A DNA stretch of 64,000 bases from Isoetes taiwanensis (GCA_021234155.1 JAJEKV010000017.1:9117525-9181524), one strand, 5' to 3'. Positions 1 through 12,260 are shown, counted from the first letter of the stretch. The notes: generated by a model not told the origin, from the sequence alone. Numbers and translations: made by a program.

Positions 1-105
1 GATCAAGAGCGTATATGTGCTGGCACAAGATCAATTCTTGGTTCGTTTTTGAGGTTATGATGCCGCATATTGCTTTGTAACCCTCCTATCTTTTCTTGGA
101 TTATA

Positions 106-301
106 GGGTCTGTGCTATACTCAGTATAATGGAGTACCTCTGCATAGGCATCCTCTAAACTACTGGCTAGACAGAGTATTATAGTTTGGCAGCTCCCTAA
201 TTCCAGGCAGTTGCATCAGAATATATTTGTCATATTTAGGGCTGTGCATATGCTCAGTATAATAGGATACCTCTGCATAGGGATCCTCTAAATTATTGAC
301 T
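106..301. repeat. diverged direct repeat, two units about 133 bp apart
   Basis: A segment beginning near 106 (CTCAGTATAATGG, CCTCTGCATAGG, ATCCTCTAAA) recurs from about 239 with several substitutions. It looks like an old local duplication. The flanks (1-105 and 302-481) show no gene I can support. Confidence 0.6.
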
Positions 302-481
302 GAGCTTCCAAGGAGTACGGATGCAATGGAATTGACAATTCCTTTTTGGAACAGTTAACTATCTATTTGGCGTTACTTAATTTGTTTGTTTGAAATTATT
401 TTCTCGGTTTAGGCTTAGTGTGATTTAGTTAAATGACATTGAAAGTTGGTTGCTCGTGTACGCATATGTAGGTTTTTGCAG

Positions 482-559
482 GCAGCTCAATTGGGTGGAA
501 GGATTATCTCTTAAGGGTCTTTATTCTGGTTTAAATGGAAACCTTGCTGCAGTTCTACC
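482..559 (+). CDS. possible internal exon of an unidentified gene
   Basis: A 78-nt segment follows a pyrimidine-rich stretch ending in TTTTTGCAG and is followed by GTAAGTGC, a good plant donor. One phase is open (phase 1 in, phase 2 out) and reads QLNWVEGLSLKGLYSG followed by LNGNLAAVLP. The leucine spacing is faintly like a leucine-rich repeat but I do not recognise the protein. It may belong to the same plus-strand gene as the possible terminal exon at 1494-1556, but the phases do not join directly, so at least one more exon would be needed between them. Confidence 0.3.
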
Positions 560-1493
560 GTAAGTGCTTTCTTGTTTATTTACAGGTTATAAATTTCCGT
601 AGAAAACTCTATTTCACTTTGTATCAAAGGCATGACTGTATGAAGCATAATATTTTAGACAACTTATGAAACAAAGCAAGCAATTGTTAGGACTGCTAAG
701 AACATCCAGATCTGCATGAATTTTTGGTGCTTATGGCAAGCAGGTTTGCTAATGCACCATATTTTGCTCGAATTGTTTAAGCATGAATGCAAGGGAAGGA
801 GGCACAGAGAAGGAGGACCCTAAATGAAGTAATTTATGCCCTTTAGAACTTGGTAGGAAGTAAAGGATCATAGATGGCACAGGGGAATGCTATTCCATCA
901 GGGGTTTGGAGGGCCTTACATCCTATGCCTGGAGGCAATTGAACTTGACTAATTAATTGGATGTGTATACGAACCTGTCAGGCAGAAGCTACTTAAAATA
1001 TTTCCAGAGAATTTTAGTTCAATTGCTGGTTCGAACCTCTTGTGTGTTCCTGTCATTACATAGTTTAGTACATTGGTTGTCCTTACTTCGTAAAACTGGC
1101 AATTGAAACCAATACATGATTTAAATTGAAACCACATCTACTACCAGCTTCTACAAATTCCTGCTTTTAAATAACCATGATATATGATGAAAACAACAAA
1201 AATTGAGGGCCCAGTGAACTGCATACAGTCCCAGATATGGTGATATGCTTGCACACACTGTTTACTACGACCAATGGTATAGATTTATGTAGATGAGATG
1301 AGATGCTGGTTTCTAGTGGGCAGAGAGGACAAGCTGCCACTCAATAATACAGAAACGGTTGAGAGAAATGGCCTCTTGGACAATACAATGAGAACATCAA
1401 TGCTTTGTGAGGGAGATGTCTGAAGTTTATTTACATTTAACTTTTAGCTTGTCTCATTCGGAGTTATGACGATGCATATTCCTTTTTTTGCAG

Positions 1494-1556
1494 AACTTAA
1501 AAATGGAGCGACCTGCTATTGTTGAAACCTTACGAAAACTTAAGAGTAAGAAGTAA
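1494..1556 (+). CDS. possible terminal exon of an unidentified gene
   Basis: After CCTTTTTTTGCAG the phase-0 frame reads NLKMERPAIVETLRKLKSKK and then a TAA stop. A basic, lysine-rich C-terminus directly after a strong polypyrimidine tract and AG is typical of a last exon. It is too short to identify. The upstream part of the gene would lie before this window or in the unassigned stretch 560-1493, where I see no other convincing exon. Confidence 0.3.
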   Translation, partial: NLKMERPAIVETLRKLKSKK

Positions 1557-2904
1557 GAATCCATTGTTGTAGGGGTTTAACTGATGAAGGTTATCATTGT
1601 TTTGTTTCTATGTTACAAGATTATCTCTTTAGACCACTATCAAATGATTGCAGTGCATGCTTTCACTTTTAGGCAGAGCATGGCAAATAGGTGAAGTTGA
1701 GGATTTTTTTAATAAAATACCAATATAGCCTGATTTGTTGAGTTGGGCTGAATTCTTGGGATGTTCTGAGTGCCACGAGAAAAATGCACCTTAGATCATA
1801 TGTTTTATGAATTCTTGGCAGATAGAAACAATTCTCATGAATTAGTTGGAGTTCTATGATAAACAAATAAAAAAGGATTCAGTCGATTAATGATCATCTT
1901 CAGGAAGGCAAGATGCTTGCTGCTTATGGAAGTCAGGTTGTTTCAATAAATTAAGATCGCGAATGATTTTAGGCTGTGCTATTGGTTTAGTGGCTGTGTT
2001 TCTAGCTCAAGGAATATCCAGAAATAAGATTGCATACTCTGTGTCTTTGACTGCCAACTGTGGCAAATAAGGACCCCTTCCTTTCTAGAATTCTTAGTCA
2101 GGTATTCTGTTTGATCTCTCATAACCTGGTCATTACAATTTGATATTTAAAGTTTGGGGTGTCAAATCATTTCATGAAATCATTACAAGAATCTTGTTGG
2201 AGACTTTCATGCTCTTATAGGTCGATCTAGAACTTGAAAGTTATATTTTAAACAAAGCTAAACTCTCTTTTTGAAGTGAAATTTGATGACTTCTAGAATG
2301 AGGAAGAAATATGGGGGTTGAATTATCCAAATCTCTTTTTTCTTGTGCCTTACTAGAGCTGTTGAATCTAACACAGGTCAAGAACAGTGTACATAATGAA
2401 TCTTTGTCACTTCATAGTAAATTTTATGCTCATGAAATCAGAGCTTTTCTATAGAACTCTTGTATTTCACCAGAAAACTAGAGATCTTCTACCTTTGGAG
2501 TGGAGTAATTAGCAGATCAAGAAAAATCAAGGAACTGCGTACCTCCTATGTGGTGTAAGAGAATTATCTTCTCCACATGATGGTCTGATGGATTTCCTTC
2601 GCTATGATTACAAATGGGATGCAAGAACATTCCATTTTTTGATATGCCACTATATTAGAATATATTCTACTTGTCGATGATTCATCCATGGTTCTACATG
2701 CCTGATCTCGTAACTTATATCCTAAGATACCACATTGAACTACAGAAGAGAATGAATAATAAGTATTGCGTGTCAACCTGCCAGCAGAACTTGACTTGAA
2801 AGCTCTAGTATTGCATCGTTCTTAACAATCACCTCAGCAAAATGTGACTGAATACAATTGCTGCAAACAATGCTATGTCATGATTACTACCATCTCGGAT
2901 CATA
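1557..2904. other. spacer without supported gene
   Basis: AT-rich sequence with only short open frames lacking codon-like composition or splice context. I see no RNA gene, transposon end or conserved motif here. Confidence 0.5.
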
Positions 2905-3036
2905 ACGTAAGCAAGTGCTTATTAACATAAGCTTGTATGTAGCATGATGTAGCTCCTAGGGTGATAGGTTACGTAAGCAAGTGCTTATTAACATAAGCTT
3001 GTATGTAGCATGATGTAGCTCCTAGGGTGATAGGTT
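2905..3036. repeat. perfect 66-bp tandem duplication
   Basis: The 66 bp beginning ACGTAAGCAAGTGC at 2905 are repeated immediately from 2971 to 3036 with no difference seen. This is a recent local duplication. A second short, imperfect pair (TATCTTGCAATATTGGCC and TATCTTACAATATTGGCC) lies just downstream, at about 3119-3171. Confidence 0.9.
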
Positions 3037-3570
3037 TGAAACACGCGAGTTGCTTTAATACTCAATGCTAATTTGAAGCTAAAGTTTTGTAGGTTGTAGT
3101 GGATAAGTTTCACTTTTTGTTATCTTGCAATATTGGCCTTGTTTGGTTATCTTACAATATTGGCCTTAGTTAATCTTGAGTGTTTTTTATCTTGAGCAAA
3201 CACATGCATCCTTGACCAAAAAAGAAAAACTAGCAAAAAGGTGCAATATAAAGCTTGGGCAATTTTAGGCCTGAATTCACTTCAACAAAATGGAAAAGAG
3301 AGTCACATCCATTAGATATGGTTTTATTATGCTTTTGGAATAGAATTGAATGAAATAATTCGATTACGCAAGGCACTGAGGTCATAAAGGTGTGAAAGTA
3401 ATACAGAGTGTTAGCTTTATAGAGCGTTGCTTTAAAAGATGTACCAAGATAACTCAAAAGTTACATGAATAGTGTATGAAAAGGGCATGAGGATTTATGA
3501 GACAAATAGAAAAGGAATGAAATTTATGAATGAACCAACGAGGTGAGTTAAATATTCAAAACAAACAAAA

Positions 3571-3642
3571 GCACAAGGATTTGAACCCATGACGTGTAAC
3601 TGTCAAGCCTAATATGGAACTACTAGGTTACTACGTGCCACA
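3571..3642 (-). repeat. tRNA-derived SINE-like fragment
   Basis: On the minus strand there is an exact RNA polymerase III box B (GGTTCAAATCC, plus-strand 3577-3587). About 40 nt upstream is a degenerate box A-like stretch (GTAGTAACCTAGTAG). The spacing fits a tRNA-like head, but stems and anticodon arm are too degraded for a functional tRNA. It could be a SINE head or a decayed tRNA copy. Confidence 0.4.
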
Positions 3643-3854
3643 ATTCATGATGATTTCGAGGTTAAGAATAATAATACAATGTCGAACAATTGCCTAGAAA
3701 CCATGGGTTTTAAGTGTTCATTTGTTGCAAATCGGCCACTCGACAGAAGGCGCTCCAGGGATTTGTAAGGTATGCATCTTTGCCAGAATGTAGGCAAAAA
3801 GGCCCATTCATGAAAAACTCATGATGCCGCATTAAAAAAGCTGGTTGGCTTTTG

Positions 3855-3912
3855 TTAATAGAATAGACTAGAATAGAGATTTTATTGTCCACGGAGACCA
3901 ATTGGCCTATGG
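3855..3912 (-). mobile_element. 3' end of a LINE with ATTCT-type tail (5'-truncated copy)
   Basis: Read on the minus strand, the segment gives CATAGGCCAATTGGTCTCC, then GTGGACAATAAAATC, then a degenerate CTATTCTAG/TCTATTCT tail. The AGGCCAA/TTGGTCT arms can pair as a hairpin. The same hairpin, core and short tandem tail order is seen at 27.29-27.34 kb (after a reverse transcriptase remnant), at 17.33-17.46 kb and, for core and tail only, at 52.6 kb. The upstream limit of this truncated copy is unclear. Confidence 0.6.
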
Positions 3913-6892
3913 GACCCAAAAAAGAGGCGCAGCAAACGTATTGTCTGGGTTAAAAAACCTTGCCCTTCGTTTTTGGGGGAAAAACCGTGATAGAAATAAG
4001 AGTGTTGTCAAACTGTACATGCATCTATCATGAGGGGAAAGAAACATGTAATATGTACACATATCAGGCGAGTGCCCGAGGACCGAGCTGATCCCGGCGA
4101 TCCATGACCTCTTGATTCCTTAGCATTCGAAAGCCACAACTTTTTCTTTCTTCAATGAGACCCAAATCGGCCAAATATTTGCATGTTCCAAGTTCACTTC
4201 CTCTGTTGCAGAGCTTACGTTAAAGAAATTTTAAGAAATCTGTTACAAGTCCAAACTGTAACCACAAAAAACTAGTAAAATTGAAAGGGAAAGATAGGCA
4301 GAGACTCATGAAATACTTATACCAGGAAAATTGTTAGCTCAGTCTTGTAGATGCGGCACCTTTTTCAATCTTTAGTGCCAATGACCAAGATGAAAACATA
4401 AATATTGATAGCTAGAGATGCAAGGAGGCTAACGAAAGACAGACGAGAGAGGTGGCAGCACTTGGTTTGTTTTCTATCAAACTTAAAGGCAAGGGACGAG
4501 TCCAGTTCTTTCCAAACACGACCCAATGGAATTAATATTTGGTTAAGTTCAGTGGCTCGATCGCAAAAGACAGCATTTGCTAAATAAAATTATAGCTGGC
4601 TAGAGGAAGAAAATGGGAGCAATATGCCACCATATGAAAGCTAGGGAGTTGTTTTTGCCAATACAAAGAACACACTGTAAGGGCTTCAACACGACATTCT
4701 CAATTGCCATGGGCTAATCTAAGCGTTGAACTCTACCACGATTAACACTGTCAGAAAATTTCTGCATGCAAAGAATTACGTATTAGAATATGAAAAAATA
4801 GTAGGTGTTTAGTATTCTTCGGCTAATAAATAACATCTAAAATAGGACCATCCAACGTTGGTTTCTTTTCTCTTGCTCTGAAAAGCTCATAGCCAACTAA
4901 ACTCAAGAATCATGACACCTTCAAAAATCATTAACTTGATGCGTTCAAAAGCTTGTAAAGGTATCTCTATAAGTGCGTCAATTCATTTGCATGAGGTACT
5001 ATTAATCTTGCTGCTTTTTGCATGCCTTTGTTAATCGTGCTCAAACTCAAATATTGGGATCGTGTAAAATAGCTGTGAATCTCTTGGAAGACATGCATCT
5101 TCAACGTACTGGAGGAAGAACAACGGGATGGGAGAGGATAGTGGGGAAAGCCTTATAAAGGAATAGCTAGATAGTGAGAAAAATCTGTCATTGCACCTAG
5201 AGTAGAAAATGGACAAGGGGCCAAAAAACATTGCCCTCAAACTATCTCGATGCATAAAGCCATGTCGGATTTGAAAAGAAAAGGAATTGGCAGGAAAACA
5301 TGATATTAAGAGCATCATAACACATTTTTGAGAAACCCTGAAGTTCTCTATCCAAGAAGTACGGTGGCGGTTGGAAGGCCTTAAATTTCCAAAAAGAAAC
5401 ATAAAAATACGAAAATATCCATAATGATGTCTAAAATGAGCATAGATTGCCACAATATCTGAGGTGCTATAAGCTGATCTACCATCATATGTATTGTTTA
5501 CAAGGGCTATAACCCATTATATTCAGCAAAAGATGACAAATTTATTACTTTAAATGGAATGCAAAATACTCAACTCAAACATGTTCCAAGCCAGGCCTAT
5601 GGATTTAATGTAGTAAGTTAGAACCTGTGTCACTGCATGTTTGATAGCTGTTGGAGAAAATAAAGAAGCAAAATGAGTTGGTGGTCTTAAAGCAAGAAAG
5701 ACAAAGGAGCTCATTTGATGCTGTATGGTTCTACCAATGCCAGTTTTGTAGAGCCATTTTTCTACTATAAAGAGCAATATTAGAGCATAAAATGAAGGGC
5801 ATTTATGGAAATACATACCTGATTCCTGCACCACTTTGCCTTGTGAAGAAATTGTTGATCTAAGAATTAGGTTGCCTGTTATCGGTAAGAATTGCGCTCT
5901 TCCCTTTGCTTTGGAGTCTTTCTACTGTGCACCATGCATTATTTGCTTCAAGGCTCAACTCATCCAAAAATGTGTTGACTACCTTCTCACTATTGAACTT
6001 ATCCATTTTCGGTTTGAACAGAATGAGCATGAATATTAATATGAGACTATTGACAGCTAAGGCTAGCATTCAAACACAAGGAAGATCTGTACAAAGATTA
6101 TTTAAAAAGCCCATTAATCTACCCTAGTACTATGAATATGCATGCAAATCCATGGCAATGAAAATACATGGCCAAAACTATGGCACGGCATGGAGACAGA
6201 TATGGCTAGGTGAATTCGGCAAGGCACACAGTATAAAAAAGCATTTCGGGGTTTTGAGGTTAGGGCGAGATGGTTCGCTATTTTTCTCATCCATCTCTTT
6301 CCCTGAATCAAGATCTAAGGGCTACGTGAACTTCCATGTTACAATTTAGGACACACAGATAGCCCAGGCTTTCACATAAGGTGACACTCAAGATAGGGTT
6401 GCTGCATTAAAAAGGAAGGGGGAGGGAGGAAAAAAACGAGTTGCAAAAATTCTATGAATGGACTAGTAGACTAAAACTAGCTTCAAAGGTTAAGAAAAAA
6501 AATGTGCAAGTTGTGAGGATTCTCGAAATGGACGAGTTAGACTTGCAATTAGCTTCAAAAGTTCAATATTTATTTGTATGATCATTCATATCATGGTAAC
6601 ATCTAAGCACGGATGCTTTATTTGAAAATGTCTCTTGTCTCTTACAACACATAAAAAATGGATGTGCCATAAGATAAGGTACAATGAGAAACCAACGTGG
6701 TCTGCAACATTCTAATTAGAATTAGGGAAATAGAATTGTGTTTTGGGAATTGACTTTCAATAGATATTTATCGACGTTAATAGCTTTTAGGCTAGCAAAT
6801 CAATGATCTAGAATTCCTCATTGGACCATTCACGTAGAGCAAATAAGGAAATATAACTAGTCTATTTACTAGTAGTTAAAACAAAAGAGGAG
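3913..6892. other. spacer without supported gene
   Basis: Several open frames of 60-140 codons occur here on both strands (for example 5031-5453 minus and 5860-6069 minus). None shows a recognisable domain or a credible splice pair, and I treat them as chance. No RNA gene or element end was recognised. Confidence 0.4.
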
Positions 6893-7195
6893 AGTAACAC
6901 TTCTAGTATTATATACACGTGACACAACCAGGATATATAACACTTCTAGTATTACATAATGCATGACACAACCGTGATATATAGCACTTCTATTATTATA
7001 TGACACGTGACACAACAATGATTAGTATATGTGACACTTGACACATGACACAACCATGATATATAGCAACACTTTGAGTATTATATGGCACGTGACACAA
7101 CCATGTTATGAAACGACACACTTGCAATCATGACACTTGCAAGAGAAATATACAAAAGTAACTACTAGTATTGTATGATACGTGACACAACTATA
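6893..7195. repeat. degenerate minisatellite, units about 50-65 bp
   Basis: At least five imperfect units share the elements ACACTTCTAGTATTATAT, CACGTGACACAACC and ATGATATATAGC. Units vary in length and some carry extra TGACACTTGACACATGACAC material. The central CACGTGACAC recurs in nearly every unit. No coding frame survives across it. Confidence 0.75.
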
Positions 7196-9039
7196 GCAAC
7201 AATTCCATCTCAAGTATCATAAGTTTCTCAACACAGGAGACATAAAAATGAGTAGCAATATGTGACATAAGGCATGCCACATTCTAAAATTATATAATTA
7301 AGATCAGATGCATTATTGTTTGTTGTATAAGATACAAGAATTTGGCGCAGGCAGAGCTGGCGAAACTGTACTTTGCCAGTGCTCAAGGCTAAAAATAAAG
7401 ATTTGATGCTGGGGATTTGCGAAAGGTGTAAATATCAACCTAATAAATATGTGTACATCCTTTTAATTCTAAATAGTCTATGATTATTTTGCGAGTTACG
7501 GATTACTGATAGCGGTGTATTAGAGATGTTAAGATCTCTAATGTTAAGGGAATACATGAGCTACTAAACTATGTTCCTCTAGTTTGATGATACTAAATTT
7601 GTAGTGATGGAAAACACTTTGTAAGAAGTGAATAGATTTTTATTAGCGCAATACCTCTAGATGATCTTAACTCCGCTTAAGTACAACACATCTGCATGAA
7701 CAATAGATACCTTAGATGAGCTTCAGGATTAAAAGTTCGAGGAAATGGATTTTCAAATGTTTGATGTCTTCAAATTTTTGACTAGTTGTGCATAGGAGAT
7801 AATGTATTGATGGATAGCGATTGTCTGTCAAAAGCAGTTGAATTCAATTGAATTTATGAAAAGGAGATTTACGAATACATCAACTTACGAACATATATAC
7901 ATGGCATTAATTCTAAAGGACTAAAGTTGTAGATACGGGCAACACCTTGGTAAATTTCAAAGTGGTTAAGTCAAGAAAAGAGAGAAAGAGGAGACGGTTT
8001 AGGATCTTGAATTAAAGAATGCCATTAATTGCATTTTGGAAGCCTCATAAGCATGTTTCCAAACAAACTTGTTGCTCCATTATCCCTTGCAAAGACAGTG
8101 AGTAGATGAGGAATTGTTTCTTCTATTAGTTCATGATTTCCAAAGCCTTCAAAACCTGTATGGTATGTTCCAAGGCAAAATCGCTAAGATATACCTTTGT
8201 GAGAGGGTGTTATGCCCCTCCCTTATACAATTGTGACTTTATGAGGAGTTGTATTGAGCAATAGATACTAGTTTCTTGTGCATGTGATGTTGATGGAACG
8301 TGTAAGTTGGTAATTCATACATTGGGTTACCAAAACATGGCTTTTCCTTGGGCATTTTAAGGTTGATTGATCGTCACCAAATATCTTCAACATGCTGAAT
8401 TATATTTCATGTATCAATTGTGTTAACTCCAAATAGCTATTGAATTTCATCCATGACAATTTTTATATCTGCTCTGCTCAGAAGTATATTCAGCATCAGT
8501 CCAAGACCTATGAGGCTCTTTCTCTGCTGTAAACAGATAATGTGTTATCTCAATTATTGTTCCATTTCTGCTAACCACTCCATTTTGAAACGCTCAGCAG
8601 GGTGCAGCAACTGTCATCTTATCCCATTTTTTTAACAGAATCATTATCAGATTCTTGTCTCAGCCTCAACACATGTTTTAGAGACTTTGAATTGGTCCAA
8701 ATCATCAGATTTCTTTTTAGTCATCAACTTAGAGCAAGAAATAATTTGAACATTACAGGCCATAGCTATGCCAAAGTGCTTATTTTCCACTTTAGCTGCC
8801 CAGGTCAACATTATAGTGATTGCTTTCAAAGTGATTCCATGCATTTACCCCTTTTTCTTATAAAGGTAACATGGACTTGCTCTATTTCTATAGACACAGA
8901 ATATGATTCTTTTAAGTTTCAATATTGGAGCTCTCAAGCAGATCATGTAGTTTTTCCTTTTTGCTCTCTCTTTGCACGAAACACATGCAAACTATAAAAG
9001 TCAATAACATATTCAAATGAGACATCTGTAAAGCAGACA
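7196..9039. other. spacer or intron, no supported gene
   Basis: AT-rich with short open frames only. On the minus strand between about 8450 and 8850 a few segments follow CAG and stay open (for example one reading KSLIGLGLMLNILLS). They could be decayed downstream exons of the minus-strand candidate at 9040-9270, but the phases cannot be linked. Confidence 0.35.
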
Positions 9040-9270
9040 TTATTTCTGTTAAGTTGTTTCTCAGTTACTGCATCAACTAGTTGCAATTGTAAACTCTTTA
9101 TCATCTGAGAAAAGGGGATTCCCATACAGGGCATTAATCACAATTATGGTAAATAGAAACACCGACGGAATTTAGGCAAATACCTTTGCATTTCTCTCTG
9201 TGACTTCTGTGGTTGAGGCTGCATATTGCATCTCTGCTTCTTTTGACTTATTTGTTAAATCCAGCACCAT
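9040..9270 (-). CDS. possible coiled-coil gene fragment, two exons
   Basis: Exon one runs 9270 to 9184 on the minus strand (87 nt, 29 codons). It begins MVLDLTNKSKEAEMQYAAS and ends in a GTATTTGCC donor. A second segment starts at 9104 after TTTTCTCAG and reads MIKSLQLQLVDAVTEKQ before its end near 9040. Both are rich in E, K, Q and L with heptad-like leucines, as in the stalks of kinesins or similar filamentous proteins. The protein is not identified and the surrounding exons are not recoverable, so this may be a decayed copy. Confidence 0.3.
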
Positions 9271-10937
9271 CTTGTACAGTAAAGATAAAAAAATGAACAC
9301 TTTTTGTCAATTGATATTTGCATACCCTTCTACTCACAAAAATATGTCCAGTCAAGGCCTCTGCATTATTCCATGGCTGCCGATTACAAAGGAAGAAGCT
9401 GGGAGCAATGATTGGAATGAAACTACAGCCTGGGCAAGCGCGGAGGCCGAGCTTGAGTTCTTGTAGTCACCTTTAGCCAGAATGCTCCATAAAGGACTTT
9501 CACATATAAAATGCAGAAAAGTTTGCATGGCAGCTGGGCTATTAACTTCGAGATGAAAACAAAGAAAAAAAGAGAGTAACAGACTGGAGGGAGTTCTGGC
9601 TACGGAGGCAAAAGAGGAGTATTATCTCTAGCAATAGCTTAACATTGCAGGTCATTCCGGAAGATCGCATTGGCGTTGAGAAGTTCGAAACTGTCAATAA
9701 AGCAAAGCAGGCAAAAAAGCATTTTGCATATGTACATGGATTTCAAAGCTTTCCAGCTCGTAAAAAAAGCGTGAAAGCTGAGCTACTTCTTCAGATGCCA
9801 CAGCACGAAGCCCATCCATATTCTGGGTCTCAAATCTTTGCAAACACAGAATACTCTGTTTGTTCTATTCTTCATCAACATGGCTGGATGTTTTATTATT
9901 CACTCCTTCCATTTTTTCCAATGTTTTTCTAAGCACTACCCACGCCCTGTTTGATTTTTTGATCTAGGATTTGTTATAGAACAAATTCCAATTGTATGCA
10001 ATTTGATCAAGCACATTAGCCTGAACAGAGTCTCCTCCATTGTCAGTCTAGAAGCTCTCCAAGAACAGGTCGACCATGATATTCTCGATTGTCCGTCTTA
10101 TTTAATCTTGTCGTAATGAGTGTTTGACCATTAGTTTAGCTTGTTGCTAAAACCAAAGTCTAAAACCACAAATCCGTCCACAATGCAAAAAAAATTCGAA
10201 ACAACATTTCTACAATTAAGAATTAGGGAAACAACTTACAGAGCCGATTTCTTCCTTCTTTACACAAAATCTTGATCTAACAAACCTCTTTCTTCGAATT
10301 TGTAGCCTAATGAGCCGACATTTTTTTGCAAAAGTGACAGAATGGAGCCCTAACATATTGCCAGAGATGCATCTGACAGATGCGGAAGCAAGGGGAACAC
10401 AATCCAAGCAGCAAAATCCATGCAGCAAAATCGTCCAGCTTGTTTCTTCCATAACTAGAGCAGAGTGGCTATAGAACATCGGTGGCAGAGGTAGGGTTGC
10501 GCATGTTTTGTAGCCACGACACTTGTTTGCCGAAAAACACTTCCGAGTTCCAAATGTAGTTTTTTTTTTGGATTTTTTTGCCTGAAATATTTGTTTTTGA
10601 AATTTATTTGGCCTGAAAGTTGCGTTTTTTTCTTCTAGTAATCATATGGATAGGAAGATAACAGGTGCATTTAGTATTTCTTTTAATGCATCAGGTAGCT
10701 TTAGATTGTGCTCAAGGCTCAAAACATTGTGTTGCGACTCTTTGTTAGTTTAAATAACTTTGGAAACTTGTAAACCATGCAGGCAAACAATTAAATTACG
10801 GAAGGCAGTTTCACAACGAGATGAAAGACTAACCAACCCCTTTTGCCGGAGCGCCATAGCCAAAACTATATGGTGGGTTCCAGGTATCGCAATCCTTACC
10901 GGGGTTGCAAGGAGTATTGACGCAGACCCAAACAAAA
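9271..10937. other. spacer or upstream region of the coiled-coil gene
   Basis: A plus-strand open frame at 9645-9932 follows AACATTGCAG and reads VIPEDRIGVEKFETV at its start, which is protein-like but unrecognised. The rest is AT-rich. The last few hundred bases should contain the promoter and 5' leader of the gene starting at 10938. No TATA box stands out near it. Confidence 0.3.
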
Positions 10938-12260
10938 ATGAGCGAGGGTTTGAAGCGTAAATCTAGAAGACCTCCCCCAGCTTTTGTTGAGCGTTTATCC
11001 GAAGCAAGGCCGAGGTATGGCTCCGTTGAACGAAGGGATTCCGGCAGTCGGAGGAGTTCTGTTAGCCATGGAGCTTCCACCGATAGCACCAGAGAAGAGA
11101 TTCAGGTTGATAGCGCCAGAGAAGAGGTTCAGGTTTTGGATACTCTGCTTAATTTTAGGGTTTCTCATACAGACGATAGAAATGATACGGCACACGCAGT
11201 CAGAGAATCCTTGCCCATGTCGTCGGCCCAAGACAAGAACTCAGCAGAGGTTTTACCAGGTAAAGTTCATCAGTTAGAGTCTCAACTTCGTGAAATGCAT
11301 TTAAAATATAGAGAATATGCTCATGAAAATGATGACCTAAATGATCGCTGCCATTCAGCCTTGATGGAGATCTCTGCTTGTGAGAATAGGGTAAATACTC
11401 TGACTGAAGAGAAGGCAGAATTGGAAACAGAAAAATTTGCCCTTTTGCATACCAAGAAAATGCTGGAAGCCACGATTTTGAGGAATGACAATGAGATCAA
11501 AGATATTTTAGAAAGGCTTAAGGATGCAGAAACTGCTGTAGCTAATGCAGTGGAAAAGATGGAAGATCTTTGCAGACAGTTGCGCGAAGTTGTTGATGAT
11601 GATATCTTGGAGTTGCCAAAGCCAAGGAATAGGTTGCATTCTTGCACAGCAGTTATTGATGATGAGTTGAAGAGATTAACAACTGCTGTAGATGGTGCAA
11701 GGGCGCAGATTATTAATGCTAAGGCAAGTTTGGAGAGTTTGCGCTACGAAGAGGCCGGATTGAAGAATGAAAATGGAAGATTGCAAATTGCCCTTACTGC
11801 TACTCAAAAACATACCATGGACTTGCAGAGCCGTCAGCAAGGACTTACAGACAAAATCTTGCAATCAAGCCTAGACATTGCAAAGGTGATGAACCTGACA
11901 CAAGATTTATCAGGGGATACCTTAGAAAGTGGCATAGAATTTCTGTCAAAAAATTTGACAGCCATGTTAGACACATTGCGAAATCATGCAGCACTTGAGA
12001 TACAAAACCGCAGATTGAGTTTGTTATCTGAGAAGCAAACAGAAGAGCTTGCTGCCATGGCTCAAAAAGTACAAGATTTGGATACAGCCTTGAGATCAAG
12101 TGAGAGGCTTATATTGCAACTGAAGGCCGAACTTGAGTCAAGGGAGCAAGTTCCTGCTCCTCCAAGTTCCAGTTTTGTGGTTCCTGCTGTGGCAGCATCT
12201 GCCACAACCTTGGCTGCTCTTGGACTTGTAGCTATGTTACATAGAAATGGGAAAAAATAA
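10938..12260 (+). CDS. tail-anchored coiled-coil protein, intronless
   Basis: An uninterrupted frame of 440 codons. I chose the ATG at 10938 because it sits in a good plant start context (AACAAAAATGAGC); an in-frame ATG lies 33 nt upstream. Order of parts: a basic cluster KRKSRR at residues 6-11 that could be a nuclear localisation signal; a Ser/Arg-rich segment to about 80; a long heptad-rich E/K/L/Q region from about 110 to 405 predicting coiled coil; a Pro/Ser linker; one hydrophobic helix at about 412-434; and a short basic tail HRNGKK. That layout defines a tail-anchored membrane protein facing the cytosol or nucleoplasm. Plant families of this build include the peroxisomal and mitochondrial division factors (PMD) and the nuclear envelope-associated proteins (NEAP). 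I cannot choose between them. Lack of introns over 1.3 kb could mean a retrocopy, but the frame is intact and it looks functional. Confidence 0.85.
   Translation: MSEGLKRKSRRPPPAFVERLSEARPRYGSVERRDSGSRRSSVSHGASTDSTREEIQVDSAREEVQVLDTLLNFRVSHTDDRNDTAHAVRESLPMSSAQDKNSAEVLPGKVHQLESQLREMHLKYREYAHENDDLNDRCHSALMEISACENRVNTLTEEKAELETEKFALLHTKKMLEATILRNDNEIKDILERLKDAETAVANAVEKMEDLCRQLREVVDDDILELPKPRNRLHSCTAVIDDELKRLTTAVDGARAQIINAKASLESLRYEEAGLKNENGRLQIALTATQKHTMDLQSRQQGLTDKILQSSLDIAKVMNLTQDLSGDTLESGIEFLSKNLTAMLDTLRNHAALEIQNRRLSLLSEKQTEELAAMAQKVQDLDTALRSSERLILQLKAELESREQVPAPPSSSFVVPAVAASATTLAALGLVAMLHRNGKK

Noticed and set aside
1024-1045. Box B-like GGTTCGAACC on the plus strand
   Set aside because: The palindrome stands alone with no box A at the right distance and no tRNA fold, so neither a tRNA nor a SINE is supported.
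2905-3036. CRISPR-like direct repeats
   Set aside because: Only two abutting units without spacers, in a plant nuclear context. The same holds for every other tandem repeat here.
5031-5453. 140-codon minus-strand open frame
   Set aside because: Composition rich in Phe, Ser, His and Arg with no domain, typical of a chance frame in AT-rich DNA.
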